In this document: positions 15,955-25,081 of the stretch, piece by piece | How positions within the stretch are numbered: the first letter of the stretch is position 1 | Layout of the letters: each line of letters begins with the position of its first letter | Assembly (NCBI GenBank): GCA_947585745.1 | Contig: CANPXF010000016.1 | Span: 1 to 54,008, forward strand | DNA from: an uncultured Clostridia bacterium | Lineage (GTDB): Bacteria > Bacillota > Clostridia > Oscillospirales > Acutalibacteraceae | DNA length: 54,008 nt | Reading direction: 5' to 3' | Notes under the pieces: model-generated | Told to the model about the DNA's origin: nothing | Databases searched by the model: none | What the model saw: only the letters and a program-made list of their open reading frames with translations | Program-made: the position numbers and the translations under genes

Positions 15955-18465
15955 TTGGCTAATAAAAAACAGAGCGCCAAAAAAACGAATAAAAATTCCA
16001 TAAAAAAAACTTCGTCGACTAAATCCGCAAAAGCAAAAGGAAACGCAAAGCAGGCTGAATACAGGCTCAGTCCGCGTATTAAAGCGCTTTTGTACTTTGC
16101 CTCGGCGCTTATTTCTCTGTTGATTGTTTTTGTTCCTGGAGCGCCCGTGTGGGAGGCGATAAGGGGATTTTTCTTCGGACTTCTCGGAATTTGTATAATT
16201 TTAGTTCCCATTCTTTTTATCTACCTTGCTGTTATAACAACGCTTGAAAAATCAATCTCTCATTTTAAAACCAAGGTGGCTATAGGTATATTTATTATTC
16301 TTCTCGCGGAAAGCGGGGTTTATCTTTTAGGCCCCGACCACTATCTGGAGGGAAATTACCTTACGGCACTCGGAAACCTTTTCTTAAACGGGTTCAGCGC
16401 TGAAAACCGTTTCTTATCGGGAGGAGGACTTTTCAGCGGAATTGTCGGATATCCCATGCTTGTAGCGTTTGGCTGGTGGGCGTCAATCGGGGTTGTGTTT
16501 GTGCTTTTGGTAACTCTGATTTTGATAATCTGCAGAATTTCTTTAAACGATATAGGCAGAGCCGCGGTTTTTGTGGGCAGAGAGGTTTCGCAGGCATATG
16601 AACGCTCGGAAGAACGCAGACGTTTTACAAGGCGCGGAGAGCTTGACGAAGAGCCCGAAAACGATACGTATACCGACGATTTTAATACGATAATTGACAT
16701 TCCCATAGACAGCGCGAAGAAGAAAAAGCGCAGAAGAAAATCAGCTATTGATATTTCAATTGACGACGACAGAAAGCCTGAAAAACCGTCAGAAGGCGAC
16801 CCCGTCGATAAGTTTATGGACGCGGTTAAAAACGCTCAAATGCAAAATACCGATAATGTATCGGAAGAAATGCCCGAAAAACGGCGCAGAAAAACTAAAG
16901 AACAGATAGAAAACACGGATATTATAACCGAGGAGAATACATATAAATTCCCTCCTGTAGGGCTTTTAAGGCTTGCGGATAATTCCGAGGTCAACGGCGA
17001 GGAGGAAATGCGCTCCAACGCCCAAAAGCTTATTTCCACACTTGAAAGCTTCGGGGTAAGCGCGTCTATTACTCATATTTCCAGAGGTCCTTCCGTAACA
17101 CGCTATGAGCTTCACCCCGCGCCCGGTGTAAAAATAAACAAAATTACAAATCTTTCCGATGATATTGCGCTTAACCTTGCCGCTAACGGTATTCGTATTG
17201 AGGCTCCGATTCCCGGTAAGGCGGCGGTCGGCATTGAAGTTCCCAATAAGGCAGTGAGTACGGTTTCGATAAGGGAGCTTATCGACTCCGATGAATTTGA
17301 GGAAAGCAAAAGCAAGCTGACCTGCGTACTCGGAAAGGATATTGCGGGAAAAATTATCACAACGGATATTGCAAAATTACCTCACCTTCTTATTGCGGGT
17401 ACTACAGGCTCGGGTAAATCTGTTTGCGTTAATTCACTTCTTATAAGCATACTTTATAAAGCATCTCCCGATGAGGTTAAGCTTGTGCTTATTGACCCGA
17501 AGATGGTTGAGTTTTCTAAATATAAGGGTATTCCGCATCTTTTGGTTCCCGTGGTTTCCGATGTTAAAAAAGCCGCGGGCACGCTCGCGTGGGCGGTAAG
17601 CGAAATGCAGGACCGTTACAAGATTTTTTCTGAATTTGACTGTAAGGATATTGATTCGTATAACCGTCTTATACAATCCAACATCGAATATATGAAAGAA
17701 AATCCGCCGTACGAGAACGTTCAACCCGTGCTCGAAGTAAACGGACTTGACGTTAAAAAGGAAAAGCTCCCGAGAATAGTAATCGCTATTGACGAGCTTG
17801 CCGACCTTATGATGACTGCCCCGGGTGAGGTGGAGGACAGTATAGTAAGGCTTGCGCAGTTGGCGAGAGCGGCGGGAATGCACCTTGTTATCGCTACCCA
17901 AAGACCGACCGCGAACGTCATAACCGGTCTTATCAAATCAAACGTACCGAGCAGGATTGCGCTTAAAGTCGGCTCAAATATGGACTCGCGTATTATTCTC
18001 GATACAGGCGGCGCGGAAAAGCTTATAGGCAGGGGAGATATGCTCTATATGCCTGTAGGAGCGCCTAACCCTATTCGTGTTCAGGGATGCTTTGCGACTG
18101 ACGACGAAATCGGAGGAGTTACAAGATTTGTTAAGAAATCCGCGTCTGCTCAATATAACGCGGAGATAGAGGAAAAAATTAAGCGTATCGCCGAGGAAGA
18201 ACAGGACGGTGATTTATCCGACAGTAACAGCGATATTAAGGTCGATTCCAAAATGGAAGAGGCGATTAAATACGTCTGCGAGGCAGGACAGGCGTCTACG
18301 TCAATGCTCCAGCGCAGACTTCACGTCGGCTACGCAAGAGCGGGCAGAATGATTGACGATATGGAACAGCTCGGCGTAATCGGACCTCATCAGGGCTCAA
18401 AGCCGAGAGAGGTTATTATGAGCTACGGAGAGTGGCTTGAGAGAAACAATAACTTAGGAGATTAA
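15955..18465 (+). CDS. ftsK: DNA translocase FtsK/SpoIIIE
   Basis: About 836 residues. Four N-terminal membrane helices (about 45-195) after a very basic, low-complexity start; a charged linker (about 200-330); then the alpha-beta motor with Walker A GTTGSGKSVC at about 482 and Walker B VIAIDELADL near 608; a C-terminal winged-helix gamma domain that reads KOPS/SRS sequences. It pumps chromosome DNA through the septum at division or sporulation. All possible in-frame starts are non-ATG: TTG 15928, GTG 15946, TTG 15955. I prefer 15955 because GGATGT lies 7 bases upstream and the product then begins MANKKQ. Very close to uppP, so co-transcribed. Confidence 0.94.
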   Translation: MANKKQSAKKTNKNSIKKTSSTKSAKAKGNAKQAEYRLSPRIKALLYFASALISLLIVFVPGAPVWEAIRGFFFGLLGICIILVPILFIYLAVITTLEKSISHFKTKVAIGIFIILLAESGVYLLGPDHYLEGNYLTALGNLFLNGFSAENRFLSGGGLFSGIVGYPMLVAFGWWASIGVVFVLLVTLILIICRISLNDIGRAAVFVGREVSQAYERSEERRRFTRRGELDEEPENDTYTDDFNTIIDIPIDSAKKKKRRRKSAIDISIDDDRKPEKPSEGDPVDKFMDAVKNAQMQNTDNVSEEMPEKRRRKTKEQIENTDIITEENTYKFPPVGLLRLADNSEVNGEEEMRSNAQKLISTLESFGVSASITHISRGPSVTRYELHPAPGVKINKITNLSDDIALNLAANGIRIEAPIPGKAAVGIEVPNKAVSTVSIRELIDSDEFEESKSKLTCVLGKDIAGKIITTDIAKLPHLLIAGTTGSGKSVCVNSLLISILYKASPDEVKLVLIDPKMVEFSKYKGIPHLLVPVVSDVKKAAGTLAWAVSEMQDRYKIFSEFDCKDIDSYNRLIQSNIEYMKENPPYENVQPVLEVNGLDVKKEKLPRIVIAIDELADLMMTAPGEVEDSIVRLAQLARAAGMHLVIATQRPTANVITGLIKSNVPSRIALKVGSNMDSRIILDTGGAEKLIGRGDMLYMPVGAPNPIRVQGCFATDDEIGGVTRFVKKSASAQYNAEIEEKIKRIAEEEQDGDLSDSNSDIKVDSKMEEAIKYVCEAGQASTSMLQRRLHVGYARAGRMIDDMEQLGVIGPHQGSKPREVIMSYGEWLERNNNLGD

Positions 18466-18474
18466 CAAAAAATT

Positions 18475-20346
18475 ATGTCATTTTTACCGATGACAATTAA
18501 AGAAGTTAAACAGCGCGGATGGGACTATGTTGACTTTGTCTATGTGACGGGCGACAGCTATGTGGACCATCCCGCGTTTGGCGTGGCGATTATAAGCCGT
18601 GTTGTTGAAAACGCGGGATTTAGAGTTGCCGTTTTATCCCAGCCCGACTGGCACAACGAACGTGAATTTACACAGTTTGGAAAGCCTCGTCTGGGATTTT
18701 TTGTTACGGCAGGAAATATCGATAGTATGGTCGCTCATTACACCGTTGCAAAGCGAAAGAGAAGTGACGACGCCTACACGGCAGGCGGAAAAGCGGGCAA
18801 ACGTCCCGACCGCGCGGTTACGGTTTATTCAAATATTATAAAAAAATTATATCCCGACAGTCCCGTCATAATAGGCGGACTGGAGGCGTCTTTAAGACGT
18901 TTTGCCCATTATGATTATTGGGCGGACAGGGTTATGCCGTCGGTGTTGTTTGACAGCAAAGCGGATATTTTAGTCTACGGAATGGGAGAACTCCAGACAG
19001 AAGAAATTGTTAAAAGGCTCGACAGCGGACTTCCTATTGAATCGCTGTACGATATAAGAGGTATATGCTACAAGGTAGCAACTAAGGATTATATTCCCGA
19101 ATCCGTGGTTGACCTTCCGAGCTTTGAGCGTGTGAGCGAAAGCAAGCGTGATTATGCAACAGCATCGAGAAAGGAGCTTGAGGAGGCTGACGCCGTACGG
19201 GGAAGAAAGATGATACAGCGCCACGGAAAATACATTTTAGTCCAGAATCCTCCTATGCCTCCGCTAAATACCGAACAGCTCGACCGCGTTTACTCGCTCC
19301 CTTACGAAAGGTATTATCCTCCCTGTTATGAGGAGTTAGGCGGAGTACCTGCTGTTTTGGAGGTTGAGTTTTCCATAACTCATAACCGAGGCTGTTTCGG
19401 AGCCTGTAACTTCTGCTCTCTTGCGTTTCATCAGGGCAGAGCGGTTACAGTCAGAAGTGAAGAGAGTATTATAAATGAGGCGAAAGGTTTTCTTGATAAT
19501 CCGAGATTTAAAGGATATATAAGCGATGTCGGCGGTCCTACCGCGAATTTCAGAATACCGTCTTGTGACATTCAAAAGGAGCGCGGGCTTTGTAAAAATA
19601 AAAAGTGCCTTGCGCCCGAGCCGTGCAAAAATCTGAACGCCGACCATACCGATTACATACGTCTTTTAAGAAAGTTAAGAGAAATTGACGGGATAAAAAA
19701 GGTGTTTATAAGGAGCGGTATCCGCTACGACTATTTTCTCGCTGATGAAAGCGATGAGTTTTTGGACGAGCTTGTAAAATATCACATAAGCGGTCAGCTT
19801 AGAGTTGCTCCCGAGCATTGCAGTGAGGTTGTACTCGATAAAATGGGAAAGCCACATATTGAGATGTATAAGAGGTTTTCCGATAAATTCTACCGCGCTA
19901 CCCGGCAGGCGAATAAGGAGCAGTATATCGTTCCTTATCTTATGAGTTCTCATCCGGGCTGTACTCTTAAAGACGCGGTATCTCTCGCGCAATTTTTAAA
20001 GCGTGAGAAGATTCACCCCGAACAGGTTCAGGATTTTTACCCCACTCCGGGTACAATCTCGACGGCAATGTTTTATACAGGGCTTGACCCTTATACATTA
20101 GAGGAGGTTTATGTCCCGAAAAGCTCAGGCGAAAAGGCTATGCAGAGAGCGCTGATGCAGTATTTTATCCCCAAGAACAGAGATTTGGTTTTTAAGGCTT
20201 TAAAATCCGCGGGAAGACTTGATTTGGTCGGTAACGGAAAAAACTGCCTTATACCTTATCCGTCGGGGTACAGCGCCGATAAAATCAATAAAAAAGATAA
20301 ATTCAAAAAATATTCTCGTAAACCGAAAAAGGGTAAGAAGAAATGA
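18475..20346 (+). CDS. YgiQ-family (UPF0313) radical SAM protein
   Basis: 623 residues. N-terminal cobalamin-binding-like region, then a radical SAM core with the cluster motif GCFGACNFCSLAFHQG (about residues 306-321) and a C-terminal DUF3362 segment, ending in a lysine-rich tail. Matches the YgiQ family, whose substrate is not known. RBS TAGGAG is about 12 bases before ATG. The next gene overlaps its stop by ATGA. Confidence 0.92.
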   Translation: MSFLPMTIKEVKQRGWDYVDFVYVTGDSYVDHPAFGVAIISRVVENAGFRVAVLSQPDWHNEREFTQFGKPRLGFFVTAGNIDSMVAHYTVAKRKRSDDAYTAGGKAGKRPDRAVTVYSNIIKKLYPDSPVIIGGLEASLRRFAHYDYWADRVMPSVLFDSKADILVYGMGELQTEEIVKRLDSGLPIESLYDIRGICYKVATKDYIPESVVDLPSFERVSESKRDYATASRKELEEADAVRGRKMIQRHGKYILVQNPPMPPLNTEQLDRVYSLPYERYYPPCYEELGGVPAVLEVEFSITHNRGCFGACNFCSLAFHQGRAVTVRSEESIINEAKGFLDNPRFKGYISDVGGPTANFRIPSCDIQKERGLCKNKKCLAPEPCKNLNADHTDYIRLLRKLREIDGIKKVFIRSGIRYDYFLADESDEFLDELVKYHISGQLRVAPEHCSEVVLDKMGKPHIEMYKRFSDKFYRATRQANKEQYIVPYLMSSHPGCTLKDAVSLAQFLKREKIHPEQVQDFYPTPGTISTAMFYTGLDPYTLEEVYVPKSSGEKAMQRALMQYFIPKNRDLVFKALKSAGRLDLVGNGKNCLIPYPSGYSADKINKKDKFKKYSRKPKKGKKK

Positions 20347-21194
20347 TACGTTGGTTTAAAAGGGGAGCATTAATATTATTCTTAATCGGAATTATAATCT
20401 TGTCTTTTATTCTGCATAATTTGCCCGTCGACGAGTATACCGTGACATTTATAGATGTAGGTCAGAGCGACTGCGCTCTTATAAACGGAAACGGTACAAG
20501 CATTTTAGTTGACGCGGGTAACGAAAAGGACGCAAGAAATGTAAGAATTACACTTGACCGCCTGAACGTTAAAAAGCTTGATATGGTTGTTATATCGCAC
20601 TTTGACTCAGACCACATAGGCGGTATGAGCAGAATAATCAATGATTACAAAATCTCAAAAATTATAGCGCCTAAAACAAAGAAAAAATATCTTCCGAAAA
20701 GCACAAGCTTTGATTTGCTTAAAAAGGCGCTCAAAAAACATAATCTTCCGATTACATATGTAAAATCAGGCGATGAGTTTTCGTTTAAGGGAATTTTTGC
20801 GGATGTACTTTCTCCCAATACCGAATACGGTACAAGTAACGAGGACTGCGCTGTTGTAAAAGTTAAATGCGGTGTGAGAAGTTTTTTATTTACGGGAGAT
20901 ATTTCAGAAAAGGTGGAGAAACGACTGCTTGGGGGCAAGGTTAATTTAAAGGCGGATATTTTAAAGGTGAGCCACCACGGAAGTTATACGGCGACTTCAC
21001 AAAAGTTTTTGGAAAGCGTAAATCCCTCTTATTCGGTTGTTTCGGTTTCTAAGTACAACAACTACAATCTTCCGAACGTTGAAACAATGAACCGCCTTTA
21101 CGGATACGGGTGCGAGGTTTTCAGAACCGATGAAATGGGAAGTATTACATTCAAAATAAACGGAAATGATATAAAAGTATCTGTCGAAAAATAG
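20343..21194 (+). CDS. Free-standing ComEC-type metallo-beta-lactamase-fold hydrolase
   Basis: 283 residues. One N-terminal membrane anchor (about 7-26), then an extracellular metallo-beta-lactamase domain: FIDVGQSDCALING, VDAGN, and the metal motif ISHFDSDHIGG (near residue 80-90), followed by FTGDIS and SHHGSY. This is the C-terminal domain of ComEC/Rec2 as a separate protein, a type also called ComA2 or ComE operon protein 3-like. The full-length ComEC at 8415 has lost these metal ligands, so this protein may supply the missing nuclease activity. Overlaps the YgiQ-like gene stop by four bases. Confidence 0.88.
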   Translation: MIRWFKRGALILFLIGIIILSFILHNLPVDEYTVTFIDVGQSDCALINGNGTSILVDAGNEKDARNVRITLDRLNVKKLDMVVISHFDSDHIGGMSRIINDYKISKIIAPKTKKKYLPKSTSFDLLKKALKKHNLPITYVKSGDEFSFKGIFADVLSPNTEYGTSNEDCAVVKVKCGVRSFLFTGDISEKVEKRLLGGKVNLKADILKVSHHGSYTATSQKFLESVNPSYSVVSVSKYNNYNLPNVETMNRLYGYGCEVFRTDEMGSITFKINGNDIKVSVEK

Positions 21195-21195
21195 C

Positions 21196-21224
21196 TTGAC
21201 TTATATTTTTCTATCTAATATAAT
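21196..21224 (+). promoter_or_regulatory. Promoter of tyrS
   Basis: TTGACT at 21196-21201 and TATAAT at 21219-21224, spacing 17. It starts two bases after the stop of the preceding gene. Only about 45 bases separate the predicted start of transcription from the tyrS start, too short for a T-box leader. Confidence 0.8.
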
Positions 21225-21269
21225 ATAATTTAAGTTATCCAAATGATACGTTTTGATTTATTTTAAGGA

Positions 21270-22505
21270 GTGAGACCGATAGGAGTCTATGAAGAACTTC
21301 AAGCGCGGGGATTAATCGCGCAGGTTACAGATGAAGAGGAAATACGAGAGCTTGTAAATAACGGAAAGGCTGTATTTTATATTGGATTTGACCCGACGGC
21401 TGACAGCCTTCACGTAGGACATTTTATGGCGCTTTGCCTGATGAAAAGACTTCAGATGGCAGGCAATAAGCCTATAGCGCTTGTCGGCGGGGGTACAGGT
21501 ATGATAGGCGACCCTTCCGGCAGAACAGATATGAGAAAAATGCTTACCAAGGAGGACATAGCCCATAACTGCGAATGTTTTAAAAAGCAGATGAGCAAGT
21601 TTATTGATTTTTCCGACGGAAAAGCTATTATGGTTAATAACGGGGACTGGCTTTTAGACCTTAACTATGTCGAGCTTTTACGAGAGGTCGGCGCGTGCTT
21701 CAGCGTTAACCGTATGCTTACAGCGGAATGTTATAAGCAGAGAATGGAAAAGGGTTTAAGCTTCCTTGAATTTAACTATATGATTATGCAGAGCTATGAT
21801 TTTTATAGCTTGTATAAGAAATACGGCTGTAATATGCAGTTCGGCGGAGATGACCAATGGAGCAATATGCTCGGCGGAACAGAGCTTATAAGAAGAAAAC
21901 TCGGAAAAGACGCTTACGCGATGACAATTACTCTCCTCTTAAATTCAGAGGGTAAAAAAATGGGTAAAACCCAAAGCGGAGCCGTTTGGCTTGACCCCGA
22001 AAAGACAAGCCCGTATGAGTTCTATCAGTATTGGCGGAATGTTGCGGACGCTGATGTGCTTAAATGTATAAGAATGCTTACCTTCCTGCCCTTGGAGGAA
22101 ATTGACAAAATGGACAGCTGGGAGGGCGCACAGCTCAACACGGCTAAGGAGATTTTGGCGTTTGAGCTTACTAAGCTTGTACACGGCGAGGATGAGGCAA
22201 AAAAGGCGCAGGATACAGCGAGAGCGATTTTCGGTTCGGGAAGTAACACGGATAATATGCCTTCTACAGAGCTTTCTGACGAGGATTTTTCGGAAAATTA
22301 TACGGTTCTTGATTTGCTTACAAAATGCGGACTTATTCCGTCGCGCAAAGAGGGCAGACGTCTTATAGAGCAGGGCGGAGTATCCCTCGACGGAGAAAAA
22401 ATAAGCGACCCGTTTACCGCGGTTACAAAGGAAATGTTCGCCGAAAACGGATATGTTATTATTAAAAAGGGTAAAAAGGTTTATCATAAAGCTGTTTTAA
22501 AATAA
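21270..22505 (+). CDS. tyrS: Tyrosyl-tRNA synthetase
   Basis: About 411 residues. Class I synthetase: [13 protein letters not shown] (HIGH-type motif, about residues 41-53), GDDQW near 190 and the KMGKTQSG form of KMSKS near 228-235; a C-terminal S4 RNA-binding domain ([15 protein letters not shown]) is present. The GTG at 21270 overlaps the only Shine-Dalgarno (AAGGAG, 21265-21270). An ATA codon at 21279 lies 8 bases behind that RBS and would give the family-like start [11 protein letters not shown]. No ATG is available in frame. I keep GTG as the formal start but think ATA plausible. Confidence 0.95.
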   Translation: MRPIGVYEELQARGLIAQVTDEEEIRELVNNGKAVFYIGFDPTADSLHVGHFMALCLMKRLQMAGNKPIALVGGGTGMIGDPSGRTDMRKMLTKEDIAHNCECFKKQMSKFIDFSDGKAIMVNNGDWLLDLNYVELLREVGACFSVNRMLTAECYKQRMEKGLSFLEFNYMIMQSYDFYSLYKKYGCNMQFGGDDQWSNMLGGTELIRRKLGKDAYAMTITLLLNSEGKKMGKTQSGAVWLDPEKTSPYEFYQYWRNVADADVLKCIRMLTFLPLEEIDKMDSWEGAQLNTAKEILAFELTKLVHGEDEAKKAQDTARAIFGSGSNTDNMPSTELSDEDFSENYTVLDLLTKCGLIPSRKEGRRLIEQGGVSLDGEKISDPFTAVTKEMFAENGYVIIKKGKKVYHKAVLK

Positions 22506-22517
22506 GGAGGAAATGAG

Positions 22518-22928
22518 ATGAAAAAATTATTAGATGAGTTTAAGGCGTTTATTATGCGCGGTAATGTTATGGACCTCGCCGTTGCGGTTATAATCGGCGG
22601 CGCGTTCCAGTCAATTATTACTTCGCTTTGCGATGACCTTATTTCACCTCTTTTGGGTATGTTCGGCGGGGCGAATTTTGACGCTTATTCCGTAACAATT
22701 TTAGGCGCCACATTCTCCTATGGAAAGTTTTTAACTGCCGTTATCAATTTTATTATTATGGCGGCTGTTATCTTCCTGCTGGTAAAGGTTGTTAACAAGG
22801 TTATGTCTTTAGGCAAAAAGGAAGAGGAGGAGCCTGAACCGACAGAGAAAGAATGTCCATACTGCTACAGCCCGATTCATATTAAGGCAACACGCTGTCC
22901 TCATTGTACGGGAGAAATTAAGGAATAA
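22518..22928 (+). CDS. mscL: Large-conductance mechanosensitive channel MscL with C-terminal zinc ribbon
   Basis: 136 residues. N-terminal part is normal: EFKAFIMRGNVMDLAVAVII with first helix, then a second helix around residue 73-95. The usual C-terminal helical bundle is replaced by an acidic stretch and a four-cysteine motif CPYCYSPIHIKATRCPHC (about 114-131). The channel opens under membrane tension to release solutes. The zinc ribbon faces the cytoplasm. RBS AAGGAGG, 12 bases after tyrS; terminator follows. Confidence 0.93.
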   Translation: MKKLLDEFKAFIMRGNVMDLAVAVIIGGAFQSIITSLCDDLISPLLGMFGGANFDAYSVTILGATFSYGKFLTAVINFIIMAAVIFLLVKVVNKVMSLGKKEEEEPEPTEKECPYCYSPIHIKATRCPHCTGEIKE

Positions 22929-22949
22929 TATAATTTTCATAATTTAATC

Positions 22950-22992
22950 AAAAGGAGAAGTTTCCTATTAATGAAACTTCTCCTTTTTTTTT
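22950..22992. terminator. Terminator shared by mscL and aroK
   Basis: 14 bp stem AAAAGGAGAAGTTT/AAACTTCTCCTTTT (22950-22963 and 22974-22987) with 10-base loop and a run of T on the + strand. On the - strand the tract is T-poor beyond TTTT, so it acts mainly for mscL. Confidence 0.82.
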
Positions 22993-23488
22993 ATTTTAAC
23001 TCTTTAATTATATCGTCGGCCGTCTGTTCTAATGAATTGCCCTCTTTGAATTTTATCTCAATATCAGCGTATTTATAGTATAACGGGGCGCGCAATTTTA
23101 AAATATCCTCTAAGGTTTCACTGCTTTTCATCGCAATTCCTCTATCCGAAAAATTGCCGAGCCTGCGTTTGAGTTCTTTAATCGGAACATTTATATAGAT
23201 AACGGTTCCGAGCTTTTTGAGGTGATTCATAGCTTCATCTGACATTATCATTGAACCGCCTGTCGCTATAACAACCCTGTCGCATATAATTTCGCTCCCG
23301 ACGCTTTTTTCAATGTTTAAAAAGTAGTCAAGTCCGTTTTTATCAATAATACCCTGAAGTGTACTTTTTTCTCTTTGAGAAATAAAAGAGTCTGTATCAA
23401 GATATCCGTATCCGAGTTTTCTTGCAAGAACAACCCCGAGCGTACTTTTTCCGCTTCCGGGCATTCCTATTAAAATTATGTTATCCAT
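22991..23488 (-). CDS. aroK: Shikimate kinase
   Basis: 165 residues, normal. Walker A IGMPGSGKST (about 6-15), DTD near 32-34, shikimate-binding ATGGS (about 75-79) and the lid arginine region FSDRG. Makes shikimate-3-phosphate in aromatic amino acid synthesis. Starts inside the pyk stop (one-base overlap, TAATG), so it is translated with pyk. Confidence 0.92.
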   Translation of the reverse strand: MDNIILIGMPGSGKSTLGVVLARKLGYGYLDTDSFISQREKSTLQGIIDKNGLDYFLNIEKSVGSEIICDRVVIATGGSMIMSDEAMNHLKKLGTVIYINVPIKELKRRLGNFSDRGIAMKSSETLEDILKLRAPLYYKYADIEIKFKEGNSLEQTADDIIKELK

Positions 23489-24924
23489 TATAAAACCTTA
23501 ATTTGCAGTGTGTCTGTTCCGTAAGACGGCTCAATTTTGTTGGAGGAAATAACAACTACTGTATCTCCGCTTGCGACAATACCTGTTTCTACGGCTTTTT
23601 CCATAGCCTGTTTTGTAATCTCGTCCGTCGTTGTGAGATTATCTCCCAAAACAGCCGTAACACCGCTACTTAAACATAACTTGCGCTGAATTAACGGAGA
23701 GGTAACGACCGCGATAATCGGACATTCAGGACGGAAATGAGCCATAGCTCTCGCTACCTTTCCCGTGGCGGACTCAACAATAATTGCTTTAGCGCCTACG
23801 GCTGTCGCAACCTCTCTTGCGGCGGAGCAAATGCTTTTTCTAAAACTGTTTTCGTCGTCAAATTCCTCGATATACTTTTGTAAAAGATAGTCCTCGTGAT
23901 TGCTTTCAGCCTCTTCGCAGATGTCTGAAAGAGCCTTTACGCTTTCAACAGGATATTTTCCCGCCGCCGACTCGCCCGAAAGCATAACCGCCGATGTTCC
24001 GTCATAAACCGCGTTCGCAACATCGCTGATTTCCGCGCGGGTGGGCAGGGGATTTGAGGTCATACTTTCAAGCATTTGCGTTGCGGTAATTACGTATTTA
24101 CCCTTAGCAACGGTTTTTCTGATTATTGTTTTTTGAATTTCGGGGAGCTTTATAAACGGAATTTCAACACCCATATCACCGCGCGCTACCATAATTCCGT
24201 CCGACGCTTCGATAATACGGTCAATATCATCATAACCGCTTTGATTTTCTATTTTTGAAACAATATCAACGCCCTCAAAGCCTATACTGTCAATATAATC
24301 TCTCAGCGTTGAAACGTCGTCGGCAGAACGTACAAAGCTTGCCGCTACTATATCCGCGCCCTGTTTAAGTCCGAATTCAATGTCATCTCTGTCCTTTGCG
24401 CTGACATACGGCATAGATATATGATAGTCGGGAATGTTAATGCTTTTTCTGTTTGAGAGCCGTCCGCCCTTTACAACGAGGCATTTAATCATTGAACTTG
24501 TGACGTCTGTTACAACCATAGTGATTTTGCCGTCGTCAAGTAAAATTTTTCTGCCGAGCGCGTTTTGTTTTTCTTTTAAGAAAAGGTCGACAAGCTTAGG
24601 ATAGCTTATTCCGATTCCTTCCTCGTTTCCTTGTTTGTTTTCCTTGTAAAGAGAAAATTCCCTGCCCTCAACGAGTACGGCGCTTCCGTTTTCAAATACT
24701 CCTATTCTTACCTCGGGACCTTTTGTGTCGAGAAGAATGGCAATATTTTTCCCTGTTTCTTTAATTGACTCTTTAAGTCTGTTAAGTCTTGCTTCCTGCT
24801 CCTCGTATGTGCCGTGCGACATATTAATTCTTGCGACGTTCATTCCCGCGTTAATCATTGAGATTAAGGTCTGTTTGTTGTCGCAGGCGGGTCCCAATGT
24901 GCAGACAATTTTTGTTTTTCTCAT
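23488..24924 (-). CDS. pyk: Pyruvate kinase
   Basis: 478 residues, normal without the extra C-terminal PEP-utiliser-like domain of Bacillus. Start MRKTKIVCTLGPACD, the B domain in the middle, the active-site segments MVARGDMGVEIP and TATQMLESM, and a complete C-terminal allosteric domain. Converts PEP and ADP to pyruvate and ATP. Note ppdK in the same window catalyses the opposite direction with pyrophosphate. No clear AGGAGG is seen before the start. Confidence 0.96.
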   Translation of the reverse strand: MRKTKIVCTLGPACDNKQTLISMINAGMNVARINMSHGTYEEQEARLNRLKESIKETGKNIAILLDTKGPEVRIGVFENGSAVLVEGREFSLYKENKQGNEEGIGISYPKLVDLFLKEKQNALGRKILLDDGKITMVVTDVTSSMIKCLVVKGGRLSNRKSINIPDYHISMPYVSAKDRDDIEFGLKQGADIVAASFVRSADDVSTLRDYIDSIGFEGVDIVSKIENQSGYDDIDRIIEASDGIMVARGDMGVEIPFIKLPEIQKTIIRKTVAKGKYVITATQMLESMTSNPLPTRAEISDVANAVYDGTSAVMLSGESAAGKYPVESVKALSDICEEAESNHEDYLLQKYIEEFDDENSFRKSICSAAREVATAVGAKAIIVESATGKVARAMAHFRPECPIIAVVTSPLIQRKLCLSSGVTAVLGDNLTTTDEITKQAMEKAVETGIVASGDTVVVISSNKIEPSYGTDTLQIKVL

Positions 24925-25081
24925 ATTTTTACACCCCGAATTATGATTACCTTATTATGGTAACATTATAATAAAACCGCGGGGTATTTTCAATAGTAAT
25001 ATAAAATAAATTCAGCGGATTTTGTCAATCCGCCGAACTATTTAACGATATTTTATATATTTTCGTTTGTCTTACGCTGTT

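Noticed and set aside
21195..21269. T-box leader for tyrS
   Set aside because: Only about 45 bases follow the promoter; no T-box sequence or terminator is present.
21945..22487. 180-residue - strand frame inside tyrS
   Set aside because: Antisense to the conserved catalytic and S4 domains of tyrS; no start signal.
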